DNA from: Candidatus Purcelliella pentastirinorum
Lineage (GTDB): Bacteria; Pseudomonadota; Gammaproteobacteria; Enterobacterales; Enterobacteriaceae
Length of the DNA: 64,000 bases
NCBI RefSeq assembly: GCF_028748785.1
Contig: NZ_CP110496.1
Coordinates: 62,001-126,000 of the forward strand
Direction: 5' to 3'
Shown one piece after another: positions 52,509 through 61,271 of the stretch. Each line of letters starts with the position of its first letter. Position 1 is the first letter of the stretch. Under the pieces are notes generated by a model. That model was not told the origin of the DNA. It saw only the letters and a list, made by a program, of their open reading frames with translations, and did not search any database. The position numbers were made by a program, and so were the translations under genes.

Positions 52509-53018
52509 ATGATTAGTATGATAGTTGCTTTTTCTATTAATAAAGTAATTGGTATTAATAATCAGATACCATGGTATATCCCAGAAGATTTAAAATGGTT
52601 TAAAAAACATACATTATTTAAAATTATTTTAATGGGGAGATTAACATGGGAGTCCATTGGTAAATTATTGACAAAACGTACAAATATAGTATTAAGTAGA
52701 TCTGGTTCTTGTAAAATTAATTTATCTGAATTATATAATACTAATAATGTAATATGGTTGTCTTCATTTGAAGATTTATTCATTAATTTATCAAAAAACG
52801 ATGAAGTTGTTATCATTGGTGGTGAAAGTATTTATAAACAAACATTAAAATACGTAGATAGATTATATTTAACTCATATTTATAAATATTTTTATGGTGA
52901 TACATTTTTTCCCGATTATAATATTTATAATTGGAAATCTATTTATAAAAGAAAATGCGTATTTAATATTAATGGAAAATTTACTTATTGTTTAGAAATT
53001 TTAGATAGAATTATATAA
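52509..53018 (+). CDS. folA: Dihydrofolate reductase
   Basis: Reduces dihydrofolate with NADPH. It has 169 residues (E. coli 159). The active-site region PWYIPEDLKWFKKHT retains the catalytic Asp. MGRLTWESIGK, IVLSRS, VVIIGGESIY and GDTFFPDYN follow. A short insertion sits near residue 75. It lies 10 bases upstream of rsmH, probably cotranscribed. Confidence 0.95.
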   Translation: MISMIVAFSINKVIGINNQIPWYIPEDLKWFKKHTLFKIILMGRLTWESIGKLLTKRTNIVLSRSGSCKINLSELYNTNNVIWLSSFEDLFINLSKNDEVVIIGGESIYKQTLKYVDRLYLTHIYKYFYGDTFFPDYNIYNWKSIYKRKCVFNINGKFTYCLEILDRII

Positions 53019-53027
53019 TTTTTTAAT

Positions 53028-53984
53028 ATGGAATATAGTGAAGATATAATTATAAATAAATTTAAACATAAAACTGTTTTTCTTGAAGAAGCCGTTGATA
53101 TGTTAAATATAAAACCTAATGGTATATATATAGATGCTACATTCGGTTGTGGTGGTCATTCTTATTTAATATTGTCTAAATTAAATAAATTTGGTAAATT
53201 ATATGTAATTGATCGTGATCCATTTTCTATATTTTTAGCAAAAAAAATAATAGATTCTAGATTGTTTGTGATTCATGATAGATTTTCCAAATTAATAAAT
53301 TATGTAAAAAAATATTCTATATTTGGTAAAATAGATGGTATTTTATTTGATTTAGGCATGTCTTCTTTACAATTAAATGAACCTAATAGAGGTTTTTCTT
53401 TTATGCGTGATGGTTTTTTAGATATGAGAATGGATTATTTTTCTTCTATGTCGGCATTTAAATTTTTATTTTTTAGTGATTCATTTAAAATAACTCATAT
53501 TTTAAAAAAATATGGTGAAGAGCGTTATGCTAAATTAATAGCTAATAAAATAGTTGAATATAATAAAATTAGTATTTTAAAAAAAACTAGTGATCTTTCT
53601 AAATTAATTTCTTCTGTGGTATTTAATAAAACTTATAAACACCCATCAACTCGTACTTTTCAAGCTATTAGAATATATATTAATAATGAGTTGTATGAAA
53701 TAACTGAAATATTTAAATATTTATTATCAATTCTTAATATAGGAGGTCGTATTTGTGTTATAAGTTTTCATTCTTTAGAAGATCGTATAGTGAAAAATTT
53801 TATGAATAAATATGGTAAAAGATTTTATTTCCCTTACAAATTACCTATTTTAGATTCTCAAATAAGAGATTTTAATATTATGAGATTAAAGGTATTCAAA
53901 AAAATATTTCCAACTAAGCGTACTATTTTATTAAATTCTAGATCCCGTAGTGCTATATTAAGATCAGCTGAAAAAATAATTTAG
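53028..53984 (+). CDS. rsmH: 16S rRNA (cytosine1402-N4) methyltransferase RsmH
   Basis: Methylates C1402 in the ribosomal P site. It has 318 residues (E. coli 313). Conserved blocks: VFLEEAVDMLNIKPNGIYIDATFGCGGHS, DRDPFS, DGILFDLGMSSLQLN, HPSTRTFQAIRIYIN and SFHSLEDRIVKNF. It opens the remaining division and cell-wall cluster; ftsL and ftsI, which follow it in E. coli, are absent (60-base gap to murE). Confidence 0.96.
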   Translation: MEYSEDIIINKFKHKTVFLEEAVDMLNIKPNGIYIDATFGCGGHSYLILSKLNKFGKLYVIDRDPFSIFLAKKIIDSRLFVIHDRFSKLINYVKKYSIFGKIDGILFDLGMSSLQLNEPNRGFSFMRDGFLDMRMDYFSSMSAFKFLFFSDSFKITHILKKYGEERYAKLIANKIVEYNKISILKKTSDLSKLISSVVFNKTYKHPSTRTFQAIRIYINNELYEITEIFKYLLSILNIGGRICVISFHSLEDRIVKNFMNKYGKRFYFPYKLPILDSQIRDFNIMRLKVFKKIFPTKRTILLNSRSRSAILRSAEKII

Positions 53985-54043
53985 TTTTTTTTATATTTAT
54001 TGAACAAAATATATACAATTTTATAATTTATGAGTTTTAATTT

Positions 54044-55528
54044 ATGTTGTATTTAGATTATTTATTATTACCCTGGTTATTCAATGTGCCTAAGATAAAA
54101 ATATTTAATATATCTTTGAATAGTAAATTTATTATTAAAGGAGATCTTTTTATTGCTAAGCCTGGATATAATATTGATGGTAGAAATTATATTATTGATG
54201 CATTAATTAGAGGGGCAAGTGCTGTATTAGTTGAGACAAATAATTTGATTTTAGATCTTAATATAACATATTTTAATGATGTTCCTATAATTTATTTTTT
54301 AAATTTGTCTAAAGAATTATCTTTTATTTCTCAACGTTTTTATCCTATATCTAATAAGTTAAAATTAATAGCAATAACAGGTACTAATGGTAAAAGCACT
54401 ATTTCTCATTTAATTACTCAATGGGTTTTTTTATTAGGTAATACGGGGGCAGTTATGGGTACCATTGGTAATGGTATATATGGTGATTTATGTCCTTCAA
54501 TTAATACTACAGAATCAGCTGTTGAAGTTTGTAAAATGTTGTATCATTTTTCTAAAAATAAAGTTGATATTGCTTCGATAGAGGTATCTTCTCATGGTCT
54601 CATTCAAAATCGTGTTTTATCTTTACCATTTACTGCTGCTATATTTAGTAATATTACTATGGATCATCTAGACTATCATATAAATATGGAAAGATATATA
54701 AAGGCTAAATGGTTATTATTTTCTAAACATGATATTAATATTAGTATTATTAATATAGATGATAATATTGGTAAACGGTGGGTAAAGAAAATTTCTAGGG
54801 TAGTTTGTGTTACTACTAATCGTAATTTACACTTTAGTAAAGATGAATATTGGTTAAAATTAGATAGTGCAAAGTATAATTTTAATAATACTATTATTCA
54901 TTTTGATTCTTTTTGGGGTAAAGGAACTTTTAGTACTAAATTAATTGGTGAATTTAATGTTATTAATATTTTGTTAGCTTTGGCTACACTTTTGTGGATG
55001 GGATATTCATTAACTGATTTAATTTCTACTGCTAAGTTTTTAAAACCTATTATAGGCAGAATGGAAATGTTTCATTCGATTAATAAGCCTACTGTGATTA
55101 TTGATTACGCTCATACTCCTGATGCATTAAAAAAATCTTTGATATCTGCTAGATTATATTGTAAAAATAAACTATGGTGTATTTTTGGTTGTGGAGGTAA
55201 TCGTGATAAATCTAAAAGACCTATTATGGGTAGTATTGCGGAACAATTATCTGATTATGTAGTTATTACTGTGGATAATTCACGTTATGAAAATCCTATT
55301 TATATAATTAATGATATTAAATCTGGTTTTACTAATAAAATCAATAAGAAATATTTTTTTAATCGGTTGCAGGCTATATTCAGTACTATATTATATGTGG
55401 ATAATGAAGATTTAGTTTTAATAGCTGGAAAAGGACATGAAAATTACCAAATTATTGGAAATTATTATATTGATTATTCTGATCATTCAGTAGTAAAAGC
55501 AGCATTGAAAAAAAGATATTCATCTTAA
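54044..55528 (+). CDS. murE: UDP-MurNAc-L-Ala-D-Glu:meso-diaminopimelate ligase
   Basis: Adds the third stem-peptide residue. It has 494 residues (E. coli 495). ATP loop GTNGKST, IEVSSHGLIQNRV, DYAHTPDAL, and GKGHENYQI are conserved. The substrate-selecting DNPR motif of mDAP enzymes reads DNSR, keeping the Arg. The next E. coli gene, murF, is absent. Confidence 0.95.
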   Translation: MLYLDYLLLPWLFNVPKIKIFNISLNSKFIIKGDLFIAKPGYNIDGRNYIIDALIRGASAVLVETNNLILDLNITYFNDVPIIYFLNLSKELSFISQRFYPISNKLKLIAITGTNGKSTISHLITQWVFLLGNTGAVMGTIGNGIYGDLCPSINTTESAVEVCKMLYHFSKNKVDIASIEVSSHGLIQNRVLSLPFTAAIFSNITMDHLDYHINMERYIKAKWLLFSKHDINISIINIDDNIGKRWVKKISRVVCVTTNRNLHFSKDEYWLKLDSAKYNFNNTIIHFDSFWGKGTFSTKLIGEFNVINILLALATLLWMGYSLTDLISTAKFLKPIIGRMEMFHSINKPTVIIDYAHTPDALKKSLISARLYCKNKLWCIFGCGGNRDKSKRPIMGSIAEQLSDYVVITVDNSRYENPIYIINDIKSGFTNKINKKYFFNRLQAIFSTILYVDNEDLVLIAGKGHENYQIIGNYYIDYSDHSVVKAALKKRYSS

Positions 55529-55901
55529 TAAATTTTGATTACTTTAATTTTATTCAATAGTTTTATTAATTTTTAATAATTTGATTTAATAATATTTATT
55601 TGAATAATATAATTATATTATTTTTTTAATAGTTAAAGTTTGTAAATATTTATTTTCAAAAATTTATAATAATAAATTATTTTAAAATAATTTATTTATT
55701 ATTTATGTAATGTATATTTTGAATTAAAATTAAATTGTAATATTTTACAGATATAATGTTAATGTTATGTAGCTAATTTTCTTATTCTAAATATATAATT
55801 TTATATATATAATATAGTAAAAATTATATTTTGATAATTGTGTAATAATTTACAATTTATATATAAAAAAAATGATATTTATTTTTAAGAGGTGATGATG
55901 T
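55529..55901. other. Intergenic region at the site of missing murF
   Basis: About 370 A+T-rich bases where E. coli has murF (about 1.36 kb). I compared the frames after the murE stop with the MurF N-terminus and found no convincing match, so any relic is gone. AGAGGTG at 55888-55894 is the likely ribosome-binding site of mraY. Confidence 0.55.
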
Positions 55902-56984
55902 ATGTTTTTTTGTTTATTTGACATATTTCATAATATAAATTTTTATTTATTTACTTTTTTTTCTTATAGAATTAGAATATTTGCAAGTTTTTTTACCTCA
56001 TTCTTAATTTCTTTGTTTTTAGGTTTTTATTTAATAAATTTATTAAATAAATTTAATATTTATCAAATTATTAGAATAAATGGTCCAAAAACACATTATT
56101 TAAAAAATAAAACTCCTACAATGGGCGGTATAGTAATTATAATTTCGATTTTTTTGTCTGTTTTATTTTGGTCGTATTCTTATAATCATTATATAAAATA
56201 TATTTTTATTATATTATTTAGTTATGGATTAATTGGATTAATTGATGATTATTTTAAGTTAATTAATAAAAATTCTAATGGAATAAGTGTCAAGTATAAG
56301 TACTTTTTTCAGTCTATAATAGCATTTATTTTATCTTTTTTGATATATTATCGTTGTAAAAATGTAATATTTTCTAAATTTATATTTAGTTATTTTAAAT
56401 TTTCAGAAATACAATTAGATATATTCTATATAATATTATTTTATTTTGTTATAACTGGAACTAGTAATGCTGTTAATTTAACAGATGGATTAGATGGTTT
56501 GGTTGTTATACCAATTATTTTAGTTTTTTGTGGTTTTTTGTTAATATCTTATTTTTATAGTGATATTTATATTTCAAGTTATTTTAATATTCCTTATTTG
56601 TGTAATGCTAGGGAATTGGTTATTTTTTGTTCATCAGTAATAGGTTCTTGTTTAGGATTTTTATGGTTTAATTTTTATCCTGCTAAGATATTTATGGGTG
56701 ATGTGGGTTCATTAGCTTTAGGTGGTTCATTAAGTGTTACTTCTATTTTGTTACATCAAGAGTTTTTGCTTTTTATTATGGGTGGTTTATTTGTTTTAGA
56801 AACTTTATCTGTTATTTTACAAGTATTTGTGTTTAGATTTTTTGGAAAAAAAATCTTTCTTATGGCACCTATTCATCATCATTTTGAATTGAAAGGTTAT
56901 TTTGAACCTAATATAGTTATTCGTTTTTGGATTATTTCATTGATTTTTGTATTATTTGGATTATTTATTTTTGGAATTCATTAG
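55902..56984 (+). CDS. mraY: Phospho-MurNAc-pentapeptide translocase MraY
   Basis: Integral membrane enzyme that makes lipid I on undecaprenyl phosphate. It has 360 residues, the E. coli length, with about ten membrane segments. TPTMGGI, GLIDDYFKL, NLTDGLDGL, FMGDVGSLALGG and PIHHHFELKG hold the catalytic Asp and His residues. In the absence of MurF it might act on a tripeptide precursor. Confidence 0.96.
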   Translation: MFFCLFDIFHNINFYLFTFFSYRIRIFASFFTSFLISLFLGFYLINLLNKFNIYQIIRINGPKTHYLKNKTPTMGGIVIIISIFLSVLFWSYSYNHYIKYIFIILFSYGLIGLIDDYFKLINKNSNGISVKYKYFFQSIIAFILSFLIYYRCKNVIFSKFIFSYFKFSEIQLDIFYIILFYFVITGTSNAVNLTDGLDGLVVIPIILVFCGFLLISYFYSDIYISSYFNIPYLCNARELVIFCSSVIGSCLGFLWFNFYPAKIFMGDVGSLALGGSLSVTSILLHQEFLLFIMGGLFVLETLSVILQVFVFRFFGKKIFLMAPIHHHFELKGYFEPNIVIRFWIISLIFVLFGLFIFGIH

Positions 56985-56987
56985 TAT

Positions 56988-58307
56988 ATGTACAATTATT
57001 ATAATAAGAAAATAGTTGTTATTGGTTTGGGAAAAACAGGTTTATCTTGTATAAATTTTTTTTTAAGACGTGATATTATACCAATGGTATTGGATACCAG
57101 AAATTCCCCTTCTAGATTAAATAAATTACCTAATTTTGTAAAATATAAATTAGGTCCATTAAGATGTGAGGATATTATTTTTTTTGATTTAATTGTTGTT
57201 AGTCCGGGTTTATCTTTAAATGATCCTGCATTATTGTATGCTAAAAAAATAGGTATAGAAATTATTGGAGATATTGAACTATTTTGTCGTGAATTACAAT
57301 TTATTTCTGTTGTAGCTATTACTGGATCTAATGGTAAAAGTACTGTTTCTAGTTTGTTATATAATATTGCTAATGCTTCTGGTGTTAAAGTAATTTTGGC
57401 GGGAAATATTGGTACTCCTGTATTGGATACTTTAAAAGATTATGCTCAATTATATATTTTAGAATTATCTAGTTTTCAATTAGAAACTGTATTTAGTTTA
57501 TCATCTGAAGTTTCTACGATATTAAATGTTTGTTATGATCATATAGATCGTTATCTTAGTGGTATTATGGAATATCGTTCATTTAAGTTAAGAATATATA
57601 ATAATTCTAAAATATGTCTTATTAATGTTGATGATATATTTACATTTCCATTTAATAAAATTTATAAAAAATGTATTAGTTTTGGTTCTTATACAGGTGA
57701 TTATTGCATGATAAAATATCGTGGTTCTTTATGGCTTAGCGTATATGGTAAACGCGTTTTAAATACATCTAAAATAAAATTATTTGGTTTTCATAATTAT
57801 ATTAATTGTCTAGTTGTATTAGCTATTTCAGATATAATGTCTTTTACTAGAAAAATTATTTTAAGAATATTTTCTTTGTTTAAAGGATTAAAACATCGTT
57901 TTCAATTAGTACATAAACGAAATAATATAACATGGATAAATGATTCTAAATCCACAAATTTATCTAGTACTATTGCTGCATTAATTAATTTCAAGAATAA
58001 TATTGGTTTTGTGTGGTTGTTTTTAGGTGGTATTTTAAAAAGTACTTTTTTATCTTCATTAGATAGTTATATATATAAATATAAAATAAAATTATGTTGT
58101 TTTGGGAAGGATGGTATGTTTATTTCTTCTTTATACCCTAATATTTCTATTTATAGAAATACTGTAGAAGAATTAATTATTAATATAATGCCTATAGTTA
58201 AATCTGGTGATGTTATTTTATTTTCACCTGCTTGTTCTAGTTTTGATCAATTTAAAAATTTTAAAGAGAGAGGTAATTACTTTTTAAGTATTGCAAATAA
58301 ATATTAA
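56988..58307 (+). CDS. murD: UDP-MurNAc-L-alanine:D-glutamate ligase
   Basis: Adds D-Glu to UDP-MurNAc-L-Ala. It has 439 residues (E. coli 438). VVIGLGKTGLSC, VVSPGLSLNDP, ATP loop GSNGKST, LELSSFQLE and FSPACSSFDQFKNFKERG are conserved. It starts 3 bases after mraY. ftsW, next in E. coli, is missing; the gap to murG is about 120 bases. Confidence 0.95.
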   Translation: MYNYYNKKIVVIGLGKTGLSCINFFLRRDIIPMVLDTRNSPSRLNKLPNFVKYKLGPLRCEDIIFFDLIVVSPGLSLNDPALLYAKKIGIEIIGDIELFCRELQFISVVAITGSNGKSTVSSLLYNIANASGVKVILAGNIGTPVLDTLKDYAQLYILELSSFQLETVFSLSSEVSTILNVCYDHIDRYLSGIMEYRSFKLRIYNNSKICLINVDDIFTFPFNKIYKKCISFGSYTGDYCMIKYRGSLWLSVYGKRVLNTSKIKLFGFHNYINCLVVLAISDIMSFTRKIILRIFSLFKGLKHRFQLVHKRNNITWINDSKSTNLSSTIAALINFKNNIGFVWLFLGGILKSTFLSSLDSYIYKYKIKLCCFGKDGMFISSLYPNISIYRNTVEELIINIMPIVKSGDVILFSPACSSFDQFKNFKERGNYFLSIANKY

Positions 58308-58426
58308 TTTTATAATTTTATTTATATATATATTTTTTATTGAAAATATGTTTTAAATTATATAGTATTATTTATTAATAAAATAAAATTTATTTTAATT
58401 TAAAATTATATTTTTTTGGAGTTTAG

Positions 58427-59483
58427 ATGATTAAAAAAAAAAATAATAATCACGGGTGGAGGTACTGGTGGTCATATTTTCCCGGGTATTGTAATAGCAA
58501 AAGCTCTTATTAAACATGGGTGGGATGTTCTTTGGATGGGTACTAAAGATAGGATGGAATCTTTTTTAGTACCAAGATATAAAATAAATATTGATTTTAT
58601 ATCTATTAATGGATTAAGAGGTAAAGGATTAAAATCTTATTTATTATTTTGTTTTAATTTATTTCGTAGTTTATATAAATTTAAAAAAATTATAAAAATC
58701 TGGAAACCAGATATTATTTTTGGTTTGGGTAGTTATATTTCAGCTCCCGGAGGGATAATATCATGGATATCAAGAATACCCTTAATTATTTATGAACAAA
58801 ATGTGATAGCAGGTATTACTAATAAATTATTAGCTAAAATAGCTAATATATCTATTCAAGCATTTCCAGGTGCTATATTAAATTCTATTGTAGTTGGTAA
58901 TCCTATAAGGAATGAAATTATCTCTATTTTACCTCCTGAGTTAAGATTAAATAATCGTTCTGGACCAATAAGAATACTTGTCATAGGAGGTAGTCAGGGT
59001 GCTAAAATATTTAATAATATTTTTCCGGATGTATTAAAATTATTAAAGGATAATATATTTTTATGGCATCAGGTTGGTCATAATGCATTTAATGAAATAG
59101 ATGCTATTTATAAAAAAATAGGAATTATAAAATATAGAATAAATGATTTTATTCATAATATAGCTAAAGCGTATGCATGGGCGGATTTAGTTGTTTGTCA
59201 ATCTGGTGCTATTACGGTTAGTGAGTTAATAGCGGTTGGTTTGCCTTCAATTTTGGTTCCTTTTGAACATTCAGATTGTCAACAATATTTTAATGCTTTA
59301 TTATTAGAAAAAGTTGGTGCTGGAATTATTTGTAAACAAGAAAAATTTAACGTTAATACGTTTATTTCCATTTTTAAATCATTAAATCGTGCAATCTTAT
59401 TTAAGATGTCTGTTAAAGCTAAGTCTCTTTATTTGCCAGGGTCTTTAGAACGAATATTAAAGATTATTAATAGTTGTGTTTGA
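58427..59483 (+). CDS. murG: MurG glycosyltransferase, frameshifted in an A11 run near its start
   Basis: Transfers GlcNAc to lipid I, giving lipid II. From the ATG at 58427 the frame reads MIKKK and then breaks in an 11-base A run (58433-58443). Removing one A continues with the substrate loop TGGGTGGHIFPG (58452-58487), and the frame then runs unbroken to 59483, including GLGSYISAPGG, EQNVIAGITNK, GGSQGAKIFN and CQSGAITVSELIAVGLPS. One base fewer gives 351 residues (E. coli 355). Otherwise the first in-frame Met is at 58536 and the essential Gly-rich loop is lost. Since neighbouring mur genes are intact, slippage rescue is likely. Confidence 0.92.
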
Positions 59484-59535
59484 TTAATTTATAGTTTATT
59501 TTCATTAATATTTTATATTTTAATTATATATAGTA

Positions 59536-60978
59536 ATGAATTTTTTAACTTATTTTAAAAATAATTTTTCTGTTTTTAGTTCTATTAATATACCTAAGAG
59601 TATGTATTTTATTGGTATAGGTGGATCCGGTATGGTAGGATTAGCTAAAATTTTGTTAGATATGGGTTTTTTTGTTAGTGGTTCAGATATTGAAATTAAT
59701 AGTAATGTTGATTATTTGTTATCTTTAGGTGTTTTAGTATATCATACACATGATTCTAATAACATTAAAAATGTTGATGTTGTTATTTATTCTAGTGCCA
59801 TTGAAAATGATAATGTAGAAGTTCTATCAGCTCTTGAATTAAATATACCAGTTATTTCTAGAGCAGAAATGTTATCTGAATTGATTCGTTTTAGTTATGG
59901 TATTGCTGTTGCTGGTACTCATGGTAAAACCACCACTTCTGCTTTGGTTTTTGATATTTATTTTAATAACGATAGAAATCCTTCTATTGTTAATGGTGGT
60001 TATATTAAATCTATTGGTTCTTATTCGTTTTTAGGTTCTAGTAATTGTTTTATTTTTGAAGCTGATGAAAGTGATTCTTCTTTTTTGTGTTTTCATCCTA
60101 TGGTAATTATTATAACGAATATTGAACCCGAACACTTAAGTAATTATGATGGAAGTTTTAAAAAATTACAAAATGCTTTTATTAAATTTTTACATAATTT
60201 GCCATTTTATGGCAAAGCTATTTTATGTATAGATGATTTAGTTATTCGTGATCTAATACCTAATATTTGTTGTAAATTTATTACTTATGGTTTTAGTCAT
60301 GATGCTGATGTTCATATATACAACTATAAACAAATTGGTTTAAAGAGCTCTTTTAGAATATTATATAAGGATAAATATGATATTAAAATTTTATTAAATA
60401 TGCCTGGCAAACATAATGCTTTAAATGCTGCAGCAGCATTAACAATTGCCAAGGAAGATAATATTGATGATAAACATATTTTAAAAGCATTAAAAAAATA
60501 TAAAGGTACAAAAAGACGCTTTGAATATATTGGTGAATTTTCATTATCTATAATTAATGGTAGAATCGGTAATTTTATTATTGTTGATGATTATGGTCAT
60601 CACCCCACTGAAATTTATATGTCTATATTAACTGCAAGAAAATGTTGGACAAATAGAAGAATAATTATGGTTTTTCAGCCTAATCGTTTTACTCGTACCC
60701 GTGATTTGTATAGTGAATTCATAAATATATTATCTAATGTAGATGTTTTATTTATTTCTAATATTTATTCTTCTAATGAATTACCTATTTTGGGTATAAA
60801 TAGTACTAAATTATGTAGTGATATTTTTATACTTGGGAAATTAAGTCCTATTTTTGTGAAAGATTTTGATTGTTTGGTGGATAAATTAAAAATTATTCTT
60901 ACTTGTAATGATGTATTGATAATACAAGGAGCTGGTGATATAACCAATGTTATTAAAAAATTATTAAAAATAATATAA
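59536..60978 (+). CDS. murC: UDP-N-acetylmuramate:L-alanine ligase
   Basis: First ligase of the stem peptide. It has 480 residues (E. coli 491). FIGIGGSGMVGLA, ATP loop GTHGKTTTSA, EADESDSSF, and DDYGHHPTEI are conserved. Follows murG as in E. coli; ddlB, ftsQ, ftsA, ftsZ and lpxC, which would come next, are absent from this locus. Confidence 0.96.
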   Translation: MNFLTYFKNNFSVFSSINIPKSMYFIGIGGSGMVGLAKILLDMGFFVSGSDIEINSNVDYLLSLGVLVYHTHDSNNIKNVDVVIYSSAIENDNVEVLSALELNIPVISRAEMLSELIRFSYGIAVAGTHGKTTTSALVFDIYFNNDRNPSIVNGGYIKSIGSYSFLGSSNCFIFEADESDSSFLCFHPMVIIITNIEPEHLSNYDGSFKKLQNAFIKFLHNLPFYGKAILCIDDLVIRDLIPNICCKFITYGFSHDADVHIYNYKQIGLKSSFRILYKDKYDIKILLNMPGKHNALNAAAALTIAKEDNIDDKHILKALKKYKGTKRRFEYIGEFSLSIINGRIGNFIIVDDYGHHPTEIYMSILTARKCWTNRRIIMVFQPNRFTRTRDLYSEFINILSNVDVLFISNIYSSNELPILGINSTKLCSDIFILGKLSPIFVKDFDCLVDKLKIILTCNDVLIIQGAGDITNVIKKLLKII

Positions 60979-61271
60979 TAATATTAAATTACTAAACAAA
61001 ATTTTAATAATACTTGTTAAGTGAATTATTATTTGTAATTTAATCTAATAAAATATTTTTATTTTTTAGTTATTCCATATATTTTATTAATATATAGTAT
61101 AGATTTTAATAGAATATATATTTTTAAATTGTTTAACATTAAACTAAAAATTGTAATTTAATAAAATATTTTTTTTTTTATATTTTAAATAATTAATCAA
61201 AATTATAAGTTTTTAAAAATCTTAAATATTTTTGAAGTTAACTTAAATTTATTATTTATGAGAATTATATT
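60979..61271. other. Intergenic region at the site of missing ddlB-ftsQAZ-lpxC
   Basis: About 290 bases of A+T-rich DNA replacing roughly 5 kb of E. coli cluster between murC and secA. No residual protein similarity is visible to me. It should contain the secA promoter. Confidence 0.55.

Noticed and set aside
55529-55901. Decayed murF between murE and mraY
   Set aside because: Frame-by-frame comparison with the MurF N-terminus gave only isolated matches (a Thr-Leu pair and a few Ile/Asn), as expected by chance in this composition.
58536-59483. murG starting at the Met at 58536
   Set aside because: The 100 bases upstream in the same frame encode the diagnostic TGGGTGGH loop and following strand, so the true N-terminus is earlier and frameshifted rather than absent.
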